A DNA stretch of 19,204 bases from Bacillota bacterium. Lineage in GTDB: Bacteria > Bacillota > Clostridia > Lachnospirales > Cellulosilyticaceae. Both the position numbers and the translations under genes were made by a program. The stretch spans positions 1 to 19,204 of the forward strand of contig JAEWMQ010000018.1 in NCBI GenBank assembly GCA_023393125.1, in the 5' to 3' direction. The notes beneath the pieces were generated by a model. The model did not search any database and had not been told where the DNA came from. It saw only the letters and a list, made by a program, of their open reading frames with translations. This document shows, piece after piece, positions 1-7,946 of the stretch (position 1 is its first letter; every line of letters begins with the position of its first letter).

Positions 1-2
1 GT

Positions 3-1301
3 AAATTAATAGAGGCTTATAGAGAAAACGAAGAGAATCATTTTAAAGAAGGCGCTGTAGAAAATGAAGCAACTAGTGATACAGCTAAGGGTGAGGCTAA
101 ATCAGAACTAACGCCATCTGAAAGAAAAGCTTTAGAAGAAACAAATGAGCTTCTAGGAATTGAAGAGATTCAGCAAAGCGTATCGACTATTTTTCCGAAG
201 GTAAAGTCTGCAATAGTAAGTAGGAATAACTTGTATAAAAACGAAGAGGATTATGTCAGACAATTAATTTTAAAAGATGAGTCTAACCAAGGTAATATAA
301 ATTTAACTGTAAATGCTAAAACTGCAGAAGTTGGAAGCTATTATTATTGGAGTGATATGCCAAGGGATGGTATTAAGTATCAATGGAGTGAACAAGAAGC
401 GGTAGCTTTTTTAAGTAAGGTAGCGCCCCAGGCTTTTAAAGAGACTAAATTAATAGAAGATCATAACCAGGCTAAAGATGATCCGGAGAAGGAATCTATT
501 AGCTATTACTATGGACGTTTAACTAATGGTTATTTAGTAGAGGGGGACGGATTAAGCGTAACTTATGATAGATCTTTAGGCGAGGTTACAGCTTACTCTA
601 AAAATTGGAGTCAGATGGATTTTAAAGCTCCTAATGGGATAATCAGTAAGGAACAAGCGCTTCATAATGTAGGCTTAGAGTTAGTTTACATGGAAACAGA
701 GAAAGGGGTATATACACTTGCGTATACCACTAAAGAGAAATGGATGCTTATAGATGCATTTACAGGAAAACAAGTCGATTATTCGGGTAAGGTTATTGAG
801 GAAGAAGTACAGAAATTTTATACTGATTTAAAAGGACATCCTAAGGAAACAATTATTAAGAAACTATTTGATAGTGGTATTTATTTAAAGGGCGCAAAAT
901 TATCCCCTAATACCTCTATTTCTGAGGAAGACTTTTTAAATCTTTTATGCCAAGTTACCCAAGGTTATGACCTAGCTGAAAGTAGAAACAAGGATGAATG
1001 GGTTAAAGCTATTACAGGAGAAGTAAGTAGTGTTATGAAGCAAACTTTAACTAGGGAAAAAGCAGTTTATTATATGATTAATACAACTACTTATAAAAAG
1101 GTAGCAGATGTCTCAGAATTGTATATATATCCTTTTAAAGACCAAAAGTATGATGAAAGCCTAAAAGGTCATATAACCTTAGCATATGGCCTAAAGCTTA
1201 TTCAAAAAGATAAAACAGAATTATTTAGGCCTAAGGATATGTTAACAAGGGCAGAAGCTTTAGAGATGATTTATTATTTAATGCTTAGTAAAGAAGAATA
1301 A
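3..1301 (+). CDS. YcdB/YcdC-repeat protein with C-terminal SLH-like modules (5' end outside window)
   Basis: The frame is open from base 3, so the gene begins upstream of the window; a TTG at 231 is only an internal codon with no ribosome binding site. About 432 residues are visible. The middle part (segments such as YYYGRLTNGYLVEGDGLSV and a WMLIDAFTGK-type strand) resembles the YcdB/YcdC (PepSY-like) repeat found in clostridial surface proteins. The C-terminal third has SLH-like modules: one begins FYTDLKGHP with an IIKKLFDSGIYL helix, and the last ends in a TRAEALEMIYYLM helix, typical of the TRAEF...L part of SLH. Such proteins are exported and bind secondary wall polymers. No signal peptide can be judged because the start is missing. 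The substrate or role of YcdB domains is not known. A strong terminator follows at 1308. Family call fairly sure, function unknown. Confidence 0.75.
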   Translation, partial: KLIEAYRENEENHFKEGAVENEATSDTAKGEAKSELTPSERKALEETNELLGIEEIQQSVSTIFPKVKSAIVSRNNLYKNEEDYVRQLILKDESNQGNINLTVNAKTAEVGSYYYWSDMPRDGIKYQWSEQEAVAFLSKVAPQAFKETKLIEDHNQAKDDPEKESISYYYGRLTNGYLVEGDGLSVTYDRSLGEVTAYSKNWSQMDFKAPNGIISKEQALHNVGLELVYMETEKGVYTLAYTTKEKWMLIDAFTGKQVDYSGKVIEEEVQKFYTDLKGHPKETIIKKLFDSGIYLKGAKLSPNTSISEEDFLNLLCQVTQGYDLAESRNKDEWVKAITGEVSSVMKQTLTREKAVYYMINTTTYKKVADVSELYIYPFKDQKYDESLKGHITLAYGLKLIQKDKTELFRPKDMLTRAEALEMIYYLMLSKEE

Positions 1302-1307
1302 TGAAAG

Positions 1308-1354
1308 ATAAAGGGAGTTAGAGCCAATAGGTTACTAATTCCCTTTATTTTTTA
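1308..1354 (+). terminator. Rho-independent terminator of the YcdB/SLH gene
   Basis: Arms AAAGGGAGTTAG and CTAATTCCCTTT form a 12-pair stem with one G-U pair. The loop itself can pair further (AGCC with GGTT). It is followed by ATTTTTTATA. Confidence 0.85.
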
Positions 1355-1403
1355 TAACTAGGAGTATAATGTAAATGAGAAAAAGGGTGATACTTATAAA
1401 ATA

Positions 1404-1412
1404 TGCTATAAT
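1404..1412 (+). promoter_or_regulatory. Extended -10 promoter element before recX
   Basis: TGCTATAAT is a perfect extended -10 motif (TGnTATAAT), 21 bases before the recX ATG. No good -35 is present at the usual spacing, which extended -10 promoters tolerate. The predicted start (about 1419) would leave a leader of only about 15 bases beginning at the ribosome binding site, so the assignment is tentative. Confidence 0.4.
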
Positions 1413-1433
1413 AGAGAAAAGGAGCGTATTAGG

Positions 1434-2069
1434 ATGAAGACAATTACGAAAATTAGTAGACAACAAAATGGAGAACGTTATAACATCTTTTTAGACGAGG
1501 AATTTTTTTGTGGTGTGACAGAAGATACCCTCATTCGTATGAATCTAAAAAAGGGAATGAAAATAGATGAGGAAGATTTAAAAGTACTAGAGGAAGAGGA
1601 AAGTAAAAATAAATGTTTTTCTTATGCGGTTTATCTTTTAGGAAGGCAAAATTATTTTGAAAAGGTCTTGATAGAAAAACTTAAAAGAAAAGAATATAGT
1701 GAAGAAGATATTCAGTATACTATAGAAAAGTTAAAGTACTATCATTACTTAGATGATAGCCAACTGGCTGAAGCCTTTGTAAGAGATAAAAAGAGATTTT
1801 CTAAAAAAGGACCTAGATATATCAAAGAAGCCCTAAGAAATAAGGGGGTTTCACAAGAGCAAATTACTAAGGCTTTAGAAGAAAATTACAGTACCGAAGA
1901 AGCCTATGAGAATTGTATTGGTATAGGAAGGAAAAAACTTGAATATTATAAAAAGAAAACAGAAGACTTGTATCAGTTAAAAGGTAAGTTGTATGCGTTC
2001 TTGGCACAAAGAGGTTTTTCGTCTGAAGTAATTAAGCGTGTAATAGAAGAATTAACAAGAGATGAATAA
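1434..2069 (+). CDS. recX: Regulatory protein RecX
   Basis: Protein of 211 residues, a usual RecX length for Firmicutes. RecX binds RecA filaments in the cytoplasm and limits RecA recombinase and coprotease activity. The N-terminal 60 residues form the Firmicute-type extension (ITKISRQQNGERYNIFLDEE). Residues about 62-205 hold three tandem three-helix RecX repeats, with diagnostic segments such as YAVYLLGRQNYFEKVLIEKL, YHYLDDSQLAEAFVRDK and KGPRYIKEALRNKGVS. The start is supported by AGGAG at 1419-1423, ten bases upstream. It is the first gene of a tight three-gene unit; the next gene begins 17 bases after its stop. Co-transcription with a DNA-repair methyltransferase fits a genome-maintenance role. 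No nearby recA is seen. Confidence 0.93.
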   Translation: MKTITKISRQQNGERYNIFLDEEFFCGVTEDTLIRMNLKKGMKIDEEDLKVLEEEESKNKCFSYAVYLLGRQNYFEKVLIEKLKRKEYSEEDIQYTIEKLKYYHYLDDSQLAEAFVRDKKRFSKKGPRYIKEALRNKGVSQEQITKALEENYSTEEAYENCIGIGRKKLEYYKKKTEDLYQLKGKLYAFLAQRGFSSEVIKRVIEELTRDE

Positions 2070-2086
2070 ATATGGAGGTGAGTAAT

Positions 2087-2581
2087 GTGAGAAGAGGTTA
2101 TACCATTTATGAGTCTTCCCTATTAGGACCTATTAGTATAGTTGTTTGTGAGCAAGGCGTAGAAGCTGTTTTCTTAAAGGGGGATGGTTTTGAAGCTTAT
2201 CAAAAAGAAAATCCTGAGCTGGAAAGGGATGAAGCTTTGTGTAGCAAGGCAAAAAAACAGTTAGATGAATATTTCAAAGGACAACGTCAAGCATTTGATT
2301 TAGAACTAGTGACAAAGGGGACTGCATTTCAAGAAAAGGTATGGGAGGGTTTAAAACAAATTCCATATGGGGAAACTATAAGTTATGGGGAATTAGCAAA
2401 AAAGATAGGAAATCCTAAGGCTGTGCGAGCAGTAGGAGGGGCTAACCGTGCTAACCCTATACCGTTAATTGTGCCTTGTCACCGGGTAATAGGTAAGAAT
2501 GGAAAAATGGTAGGGTTTATGGGAAATCAAATAGATATTAAAGAGAAGCTATTAGCTCATGAACTAAAATATAAGTCATAA
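2087..2581 (+). CDS. ogt: Methylated-DNA--[protein]-cysteine S-methyltransferase (Ogt/MGMT type)
   Basis: Suicide DNA-repair enzyme that moves the methyl group from O6-methylguanine to its own cysteine. The active-site motif PCHRVIG is present (Cys about 131 from the chosen start), preceded by a helix-turn-helix-like DNA-binding part with IPYGETISYGELAKKIGN and RAVGGANRANP. The N-terminal 75 residues match the short Ogt-type N domain, with no AdaA domain. Start choice: an in-frame ATG exists at 2072, but the strong ribosome binding site GGAGGTGA (2074-2081) overlaps that codon. The GTG at 2087, five bases after it, is therefore the likely start, giving 164 residues. It lies between recX and the phosphoesterase with short spacing and no terminator, so it is probably co-transcribed. 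Confidence 0.93.
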   Translation: MRRGYTIYESSLLGPISIVVCEQGVEAVFLKGDGFEAYQKENPELERDEALCSKAKKQLDEYFKGQRQAFDLELVTKGTAFQEKVWEGLKQIPYGETISYGELAKKIGNPKAVRAVGGANRANPIPLIVPCHRVIGKNGKMVGFMGNQIDIKEKLLAHELKYKS

Positions 2582-2601
2582 ATGAGAGTGTGAGGAAAAG
2601 A

Positions 2602-3486
2602 ATGTTATTAAAGCTAGTAAAAGCAGTGATTAGATTTGTGAGGTGGGTATTGAGCTTTTGTATGACGTTAGTACTGATTGCAATAGGAATCTATATTTAT
2701 GCAAGATACATAGAACCAGAACTGCTGACTGTAAAGCAGCAAGTTCTAACGACACAAAGCATTCAGCTATCACAGGAACCACTTAAGGTTGTACAGTTTA
2801 GTGATGTTCATTTAGGATTAGGTTTTACCAGTAGTCACTTAAATAGAGTAGTGGAACGTATTAACAAGTTAGAGCCAGATTTAATTATTTTTACAGGAGA
2901 TTTAATAGAGGATAATAAAGAGTTTACAGAGGTAGAAGAAACCGCTGCTATTTTGGGGAAGCTTAAAGCAACTTACGGTAAATTTGCTGTATATGGTAAT
3001 CACGATCATGGAGGAAATGGTACCAAAAGGTATGCAAAGATATTAGCATCAGCTGATTTTCAGCTACTAGTCAATGAAAATCAATTGATTACTTTAAAGA
3101 GTGGCCAACGTATTAATTTAATAGGGATTGATGATAAACTATTAGGTAAAGTTAATATTGAGAAGGCTATGGAAGGGATTCGCAAATCTGACTACAATAT
3201 CTTTATTTCTCATGCACCTGATGTGGCAGATGAGGTAACAGGCTATCCTATTGATTTACAACTTTCAGGTCATAGCCATGGAGGGCAAGTAAGAATTCCC
3301 TTTATAGGTGCGCCTTTTACACCGCCCTATGCTAATAAATATATTAAAGGGAGATATACATTTAAGGATAACAAGCGTATGATTTTATACGTGAATTCTG
3401 GAATTGGAACAAGTCAAATGCGTTATCGATTTGGTAATATTCCAGAGATTACTTGCTTTTTAATAAAGAATGAAGAGCTTAAATAA
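2602..3486 (+). CDS. Membrane-anchored metallophosphoesterase (YkuE-like)
   Basis: Calcineurin-like phosphoesterase of about 294 residues. One N-terminal membrane helix (about residues 15-37, SFCMTLVLIAIGIYIYA) puts the catalytic domain outside the cytoplasmic membrane as a signal anchor. All five metal-binding motifs are present: FSDVHLG (Asp68, His70), TGDLIED (Asp100), GNHDHG (from residue 132), ISHAP (His204) and GHSHGGQ (from 223). The family includes UDP-sugar and phospholipid-headgroup hydrolases such as B. subtilis YkuE, but the substrate cannot be told here. Start: GAGG at 2592-2595 favours the ATG at 2602 over an in-frame GTG at 2590. It is the last gene of the recX unit, and a long terminator hairpin follows at once. 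Confidence 0.88.
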   Translation: MLLKLVKAVIRFVRWVLSFCMTLVLIAIGIYIYARYIEPELLTVKQQVLTTQSIQLSQEPLKVVQFSDVHLGLGFTSSHLNRVVERINKLEPDLIIFTGDLIEDNKEFTEVEETAAILGKLKATYGKFAVYGNHDHGGNGTKRYAKILASADFQLLVNENQLITLKSGQRINLIGIDDKLLGKVNIEKAMEGIRKSDYNIFISHAPDVADEVTGYPIDLQLSGHSHGGQVRIPFIGAPFTPPYANKYIKGRYTFKDNKRMILYVNSGIGTSQMRYRFGNIPEITCFLIKNEELK

Positions 3487-3490
3487 AATG

Positions 3491-3543
3491 ATAAAACACG
3501 TTTTCAAAAGGCATCTAAAAGCCAAATGAAGACGTGTTTTTAG
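3491..3543 (+). terminator. Rho-independent terminator after the metallophosphoesterase
   Basis: A 13-pair stem (AAAACACGTTTTC with GAAGACGTGTTTT, one G-U pair) carries an inner GGC/GCC mini-stem in the loop and ends in a T run. It closes the recX operon. Confidence 0.85.
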
Positions 3544-3612
3544 TTGTTATAACAGATATACAAAGTAATAGCTTAATCTAAATAAGTGACAATAAATAAA
3601 ATGAGGCATGGA

Positions 3613-3630
3613 CATGAATAAAAATTCACT
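3613..3630 (+). promoter_or_regulatory. ARG box (ArgR/AhrC operator), upstream copy
   Basis: CATGAATAAAAATTCACT is nearly identical to the ARG box consensus known from Bacillus (CATGAATAAAAATKCAAK). It lies 26 bases upstream of the -35 element of the argJ promoter. With the second, inverted copy at 3699 it would allow a looped ArgR repressor complex. Confidence 0.7.
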
Positions 3631-3656
3631 TTTACTCATAAAAATAGAAAAAACTA

Positions 3657-3685
3657 TTGAAATAAAATAAAAATATATGTATAAT
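3657..3685 (+). promoter_or_regulatory. Sigma-A promoter of the argJBD operon
   Basis: TTGAAA (3657-3662), exactly 17 bases, TATAAT (3680-3685). The predicted transcript start is near 3692, giving a leader of about 50 bases. It sits between two ARG-box-like sequences. Confidence 0.75.
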
Positions 3686-3698
3686 TATAAATATAATA

Positions 3699-3712
3699 AA
3701 TGTTTATTCATT
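3699..3712 (-). promoter_or_regulatory. ARG box-like operator, downstream inverted copy
   Basis: Read on the minus strand this is AATGAATAAACATT, 12 of 14 positions like the core of the ARG box. It lies just downstream of the predicted transcription start, where a bound repressor would block initiation. Confidence 0.5.
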
Positions 3713-3741
3713 AAAGTGTAAATAGATATGGAGGGATTTTC

Positions 3742-4962
3742 GTGAGATTAATACAAGGAAGTATTACAGCACCAAAAGGTTTTAAAGCAAATGGGGAACA
3801 TATTGGCATTAAAAATAAGAAGAAGGATTTGGCAATTATTTACAGTGAAACACCTTGCACTTATGCAGGGGCTTTTACACAAAACGTGGTAAAAGCAGCA
3901 CCAGTACTTTGGGATCAAGAGGTTCTTACCGAAGGAGAAAAGGTTCATGCCATTGTTGTTAACAGTGGGAATGCTAATGCAGCTACAGGACTTCAGGGAG
4001 AAAAAGATACAGAAGAAATGGCCAGTTTAGTGGCAGACGCTTTTAATATTAATAAAAAGCAAGTTTTAGTATGTTCTACAGGTGTTATAGGTGTACATTT
4101 ACCTATGCAGGTTTTAAGAAAAGGAATTGGCTCGGTAGCAGAAAAGGTAAGCGCAACTTATGAAGGCGGAGAAGCTGCTTCAGATGCTATTTTAACAACT
4201 GATTTGGCGAAAAAAACGATTGCACTACAAGAGAACATTAATGATACCACTATTACTGTAGGAGGAATGGGTAAAGGTTCAGGAATGATACACCCTAATA
4301 TGGCAACCATGTTAGGTTTTATTACAACTGATGTCAATATAACTAAGGAGATGCTACAAAAAGCTCTTAAGAAAGCTATTGATACTTCCTTTAACATGAT
4401 TACAGTTGATGGGGACACAAGCACCAATGACTCTGTACTTGTTTTAGCTAATGGTATGGCAGGTAATCCGATTATTGAGGAAGAAGGAGAAGCATTTGAT
4501 AAGTTTTATGAAGCTTTATATGAAGTATGCAAATATATTGCTATTTCTATTGTTAAAGATGGAGAAGGTGCTACTAAATTATTAGAAGTTAATCTAGAAG
4601 GTGTTAAAAATTTTGAAGAAGGTAAATGTATTGCTAAAAGTGTTTTAACTTCTAGTTTAGTTAAAACAGCCTTCTTTGGAGAGGATGCCAACTGGGGAAG
4701 AATCTTTTGTGCTATGGGTTATTCGGGTATAAGCTTTGATCCTAACAAAGTAAATATTAGCATTGAAAGTATTGCTGGAACTGTAGCAATGCTCAGACAA
4801 GGCTTACCTGTTAAATTTAGTGAAGAAAAAGCTAAGGAAGTATTAGAAGAAAATGAAATTAAAATCCTCATTAGCATGGGGGAAGGGAGAGAAAGTGTAA
4901 CAGCTTGGGGGTGTGATTTGAGTTATGATTACGTCAAAATTAATGGAGATTATAGAAGTTAA
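3742..4962 (+). CDS. argJ: Bifunctional glutamate N-acetyltransferase / N-acetylglutamate synthase (ArgJ)
   Basis: Transfers acetyl from N-acetylornithine to glutamate (arginine pathway step 5, acetyl recycling) and may also make N-acetylglutamate from acetyl-CoA. The protein has 406 residues, the usual length. It contains the self-cleavage site GGMGKGSGMIHPNMATML, in which the chain is cut before Thr189 to give alpha and beta chains, with Thr189 as nucleophile. N-terminal VVNSGNANAATG and CSTGVIG (oxyanion region) and C-terminal FGEDANWGRI are also typical. The start is GTG with GGAGGG at 3730-3735. It is first in an argJ-argB-argD operon under a promoter with two ARG-box-like sites, so arginine repression through ArgR is expected. 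argC, usually next to argJ, is not in this window. Confidence 0.96.
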   Translation: MRLIQGSITAPKGFKANGEHIGIKNKKKDLAIIYSETPCTYAGAFTQNVVKAAPVLWDQEVLTEGEKVHAIVVNSGNANAATGLQGEKDTEEMASLVADAFNINKKQVLVCSTGVIGVHLPMQVLRKGIGSVAEKVSATYEGGEAASDAILTTDLAKKTIALQENINDTTITVGGMGKGSGMIHPNMATMLGFITTDVNITKEMLQKALKKAIDTSFNMITVDGDTSTNDSVLVLANGMAGNPIIEEEGEAFDKFYEALYEVCKYIAISIVKDGEGATKLLEVNLEGVKNFEEGKCIAKSVLTSSLVKTAFFGEDANWGRIFCAMGYSGISFDPNKVNISIESIAGTVAMLRQGLPVKFSEEKAKEVLEENEIKILISMGEGRESVTAWGCDLSYDYVKINGDYRS

Positions 4963-5029
4963 GTAGTGAAAGATAAGGGCTAATAATAACAGCATAGGAC
5001 AATAGAATAAACTTTAGGGGGATTTGAAA

Positions 5030-5899
5030 ATGAATGAGGGACTAGAAAAGGCAAAGGTTTTAATAGATGCACTGCCTTATATTAGGGAGTTTAATGGCAA
5101 TACAGTTGTTATCAAATATGGTGGAAGTGCTATGTTAGACCCAGAAATTAATAAGACTATTGTACAGGATATTGTACTTCTTAAATTAGTAGGTCTAAAA
5201 CCAGTAATTGTTCATGGAGGAGGACCTGAAATTAATAATATGCTTAAGCGCCTAGATATTAAGTCTGAGTTTATTAATGGACTTCGTGTTACAACAAAAG
5301 AAACAATGGAAGTTGTAGAAATGGTGCTAGCAGGTAAGGTAAATAAACAAATTGTAGAAATGATTTCTGGGCAAGGGGGCTGTCCAGTTGGGTTAACAGG
5401 TAAAGATGGTAAGATTTTAAGAGCTAAAAAGCTTAATAAAGATGGTGTAGATTTAGGTTTTGTAGGGGAAATTGAGAAAGTGAATACAACATTAATCAAA
5501 TCTTTAATTGATAACGATTTTATTCCAATCATTGCACCTATTGGTTCAGATGATGAAGGCAACACCTATAACATTAATGCGGATTATGCAGCAGTTGCAA
5601 TTGCTGGCGCACTCGATGCTCAAAAATTAGTATTCCTTACAGACGTAGAGGGTGTACTAAAAGACAAGGATAATCCTGAGTCACTTATTTCTTTCTTAAG
5701 TGATGATGAAGCGAAAAAGTATATTGAATCAGGCATTATTGCAGGCGGTATGATTCCAAAAGTTGAATGTTGCATGGAAGCCATCGACGAAGGTGTTTCT
5801 ATGGTGCATATTTTAGATGGAAGAAAAAAGCATGCACTTATTCTAGAGATTTATACACCCAATGGCATTGGTACCATGATGTATAAAAAGGAGGATTAG
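5030..5899 (+). CDS. argB: Acetylglutamate kinase
   Basis: Phosphorylates N-acetylglutamate with ATP, the second step of arginine synthesis, in the cytoplasm. The amino-acid-kinase fold is clear: VVIKYGGSAM (Lys29 and the glycine loop), IVHGGGPEIN substrate loop, VGLTGKDG, NADYAAVAIAGAL and FLTDVEGV near the nucleotide site. The length is 289 residues, with an N-terminal helix (EGLEKAKVLIDALPYIREF) of the type seen in arginine-inhibited hexameric kinases. Feedback inhibition would fit a cyclic ArgJ pathway but is inferred. Start: a TTG at 5024 lies too close to AGGGGG (5016-5021); the ATG at 5030 has an 8-base spacing. It follows argJ after 67 bases without a terminator. Confidence 0.96.
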   Translation: MNEGLEKAKVLIDALPYIREFNGNTVVIKYGGSAMLDPEINKTIVQDIVLLKLVGLKPVIVHGGGPEINNMLKRLDIKSEFINGLRVTTKETMEVVEMVLAGKVNKQIVEMISGQGGCPVGLTGKDGKILRAKKLNKDGVDLGFVGEIEKVNTTLIKSLIDNDFIPIIAPIGSDDEGNTYNINADYAAVAIAGALDAQKLVFLTDVEGVLKDKDNPESLISFLSDDEAKKYIESGIIAGGMIPKVECCMEAIDEGVSMVHILDGRKKHALILEIYTPNGIGTMMYKKED

Positions 5900-5901
5900 A
5901 G

Positions 5902-7080
5902 ATGGAACAAGGAATTAAAGAAGGCGACAAATATATCATGCATACCTATGGACGTTTTCCATTGATACTTGAACGTGGTGAAGGTGTTTATTTATATGAT
6001 GAAAATGGCAAGAAATATTTAGATATGTATGCAGGCATAGCAGTTAATGCTTTAGGATATGCACATCCTAGGCTTACTACAGTTTTAAAAGAACAAGTCG
6101 AAAAAATAATGCACGTTTCTAATTACTACTACACAAGTAACTTAATAGAAGCTTCTAAGCTTTTAGTAGAAAATTCATCTTTCGATAAAGTTTTCTTTTG
6201 TAATAGTGGTGCAGAGGCTAATGAAGGTGCTTTAAAGTTAGCGAAGAAATATGGTAAATCAAAAAGTGAAGATAAAGTGCAGATTATTGCTATGAAAAAG
6301 TCCTTCCATGGAAGAACTCACGGTGCCCTAGCAGTAACAGGTCAAGAAAAGTATCAAAAGAGCTTCATGCCACTTATACCTAATGTAAGCTATGCGGATT
6401 ATAATGATATCCATAGTTTAAAAGCGCTTATAAGTGATAAAACTTGTGCAGTAATTTTAGAAGTGATTCAAGGAGAAGGCGGTATTATTCCTGGAGATTC
6501 TACGTATTTACAAGAAGTAGAAGCACTTTGTAAAAAATATGATGCCCTGTTAATTGTGGATGAAGTACAAACAGGTATAGGAAGAACCGGTACTTTATTC
6601 GCATTTGAACAATTTGGGATTAAGCCAGATATAGTGACTATGGCTAAAGGACTTGGTGGTGGTGTTCCTATTGGTGCTATGGCATGTACAAGTAAAGCAG
6701 ATGTGTTTATACCTAGTGATCACGCATCCACTTTTGGAGGAAATCCACTGGTAACAGCTGCTGCAAAGGTAGTACTAGAAGAGCTCATAGATAATCAGCT
6801 ATTAGAACATGTGAAAGAAGTAGGTGCTTACTTAAAAGAGGAACTTATAAAGCTTCAAGGGGAGTTTGAATGTATTAAAGAGATAAGAGGGCTTGGGATG
6901 ATGCTAGGCATGGAACTTACCTTACCGGCTTTAGATGTAGAGAAGGCCTGTATGGAAAAAGGGATGTTAGTAGTTGGAGCAGGGGAAAAGGTTGTGCGTT
7001 TTGTACCACCACTTATAATAGAAAAAGCCCAGGTTGATGAATCGATAGCTATTTTAAGAGATGTTTTAGCTAATAGATAA
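5902..7080 (+). CDS. argD: Acetylornithine aminotransferase
   Basis: PLP-dependent class III aminotransferase that turns N-acetylglutamate semialdehyde into N-acetylornithine, using glutamate. At 392 residues it has the usual length. Seen features are NSGAEANEGALKLAKKYG (phosphate-binding part), SFHGRTHGAL, the LLIVDEVQTGIGRTG strand with Asp220 that contacts the PLP ring nitrogen, and the lysine of the Schiff base in TMAKGLGGGVPIGA (Lys249). STFGGNPL and an IRGLGMMLGMEL segment complete the family pattern. The ribosome binding site AGGAGG (5888-5893) lies inside the end of argB, and the ATG is two bases after the argB stop, so translation is probably coupled. A terminator follows directly, closing argJBD. 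Confidence 0.96.
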   Translation: MEQGIKEGDKYIMHTYGRFPLILERGEGVYLYDENGKKYLDMYAGIAVNALGYAHPRLTTVLKEQVEKIMHVSNYYYTSNLIEASKLLVENSSFDKVFFCNSGAEANEGALKLAKKYGKSKSEDKVQIIAMKKSFHGRTHGALAVTGQEKYQKSFMPLIPNVSYADYNDIHSLKALISDKTCAVILEVIQGEGGIIPGDSTYLQEVEALCKKYDALLIVDEVQTGIGRTGTLFAFEQFGIKPDIVTMAKGLGGGVPIGAMACTSKADVFIPSDHASTFGGNPLVTAAAKVVLEELIDNQLLEHVKEVGAYLKEELIKLQGEFECIKEIRGLGMMLGMELTLPALDVEKACMEKGMLVVGAGEKVVRFVPPLIIEKAQVDESIAILRDVLANR

Positions 7081-7085
7081 GAAAC

Positions 7086-7140
7086 AATAGATGTATTTAC
7101 CTCCCATAAGTGGTACAATACATCTATTATTTTTATTTGT
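7086..7140 (+). terminator. Rho-independent terminator of argJBD
   Basis: Perfect 12-pair stem AATAGATGTATT / AATACATCTATT with further weak pairing in the loop, then ATTTTTATTTG. Confidence 0.88.
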
Positions 7141-7155
7141 AGAAGGGGAGTTGTG

Positions 7156-7845
7156 ATGTTAGGAACTATAGTCAATACAGTTGCTATTTTAGCAGGAAGC
7201 ATAGTAGGTCTATTTTTAAAAGGAGGTATTTCGAAGCGCTTTGATGACGCCATTATGAAAGCTTTGGGTCTAAGTATTCTGTACATAGGTATATCAGGAA
7301 GTTTAAAAAGCACAGATACATTACTACTTATTCTATCTTTGATTATTGGTGTTATTATTGGAGAAGCTATTAACTTAGAAAAAGCACTAAATGTATTAGG
7401 AGAAAAGATAGAGGCACGTTTTAAGAAATTAAATAAAGGTGGGAGTATAGCAGAGGGCTTTGTATCAGCTAGTTTATTATTTTGTATTGGTTCTATGGCT
7501 ATCGTCGGGGCTATCCAAAGTGGATTAGAAGGTAATCACGAGATGCTTTTTGTTAAATCCATGTTAGATGGTATTACTTCTATTATTTATGCTTCTTCTA
7601 TGGGAATAGGTGTAGCCTTTTCAGCAGTGGCAGTTCTGCTTTATCAAGGAACTATCACTATTGCAGCTAGCTTTTTAGGTAATGTTTTAACAGAAGTGCA
7701 AATCATTAATATTGGAGCTATTGGTAGTGTTGTTATTATGGCATTAGGACTCAATCTCTTAAAGATTACAAAGATAAAAGTAGCGAATTTCTTACCAGCT
7801 TTATTTATTCCAATGATCTATTATATTGTTCAAAGTCTGTTTTAA
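7156..7845 (+). CDS. DUF554 family integral membrane protein (YdfK/YqgA-like)
   Basis: Protein of 229 residues with about six or seven hydrophobic helices. Its beginning MLGTIVNTVAILAGSIVG matches the DUF554 family closely, as do GEAINLEKALNVLGEK, the glycine-rich FCIGSMAIVGAIQSGLEG segment and LLFVKSMLDGITSIIYAS-type helices. The family is widespread in bacteria (E. coli YqgA, B. subtilis YdfK), sits in the cytoplasmic membrane and has no firmly established function; small-molecule transport is a guess. Start: AGGGGAG at 7144-7150 is well placed for the ATG at 7156 and too close for the GTG at 7153. It is single, between the argD terminator and the amidase gene, and no clear own promoter was identified. 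Confidence 0.88.
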   Translation: MLGTIVNTVAILAGSIVGLFLKGGISKRFDDAIMKALGLSILYIGISGSLKSTDTLLLILSLIIGVIIGEAINLEKALNVLGEKIEARFKKLNKGGSIAEGFVSASLLFCIGSMAIVGAIQSGLEGNHEMLFVKSMLDGITSIIYASSMGIGVAFSAVAVLLYQGTITIAASFLGNVLTEVQIINIGAIGSVVIMALGLNLLKITKIKVANFLPALFIPMIYYIVQSLF

Positions 7846-7946
7846 AAGCATAAGCGTATTAATCCTGTTTTTTATTTGATGGAGTAAAAATGCCAAAATA
7901 AACATATAACTAAGATGAAAAAGACATCTAGGAGGTTTATTGTAGC

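Noticed and set aside
2072..2086. ATG at 2072 as start of the methyltransferase gene
   Set aside because: The ribosome binding site GGAGGTGA lies on top of it and is ideally placed for the GTG at 2087.
3748..3948. Minus-strand open frame of 66 codons inside argJ
   Set aside because: Antisense to a certain gene, no ribosome binding site, no recognisable protein features.
4158..4691. Minus-strand open frames (89 and 61 codons) inside argJ
   Set aside because: Shadows of argJ codon use; hydrophobic or serine/leucine-rich composition typical of antisense frames.
5212..5565. Minus-strand open frame of 117 codons inside argB
   Set aside because: Antisense shadow within a well-identified gene; no start signal.
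6855..7313. Minus-strand open frame of 152 codons across the end of argD and the start of the DUF554 gene
   Set aside because: It runs over the argD terminator and two sure genes on the other strand; no ribosome binding site and no family resemblance.
7846..7946. Promoter for the Amidase_3 gene (TTGATG ... TAAACA or TATAAC)
   Set aside because: The -10 candidates are poor or at wrong spacing, so no reliable call is possible.
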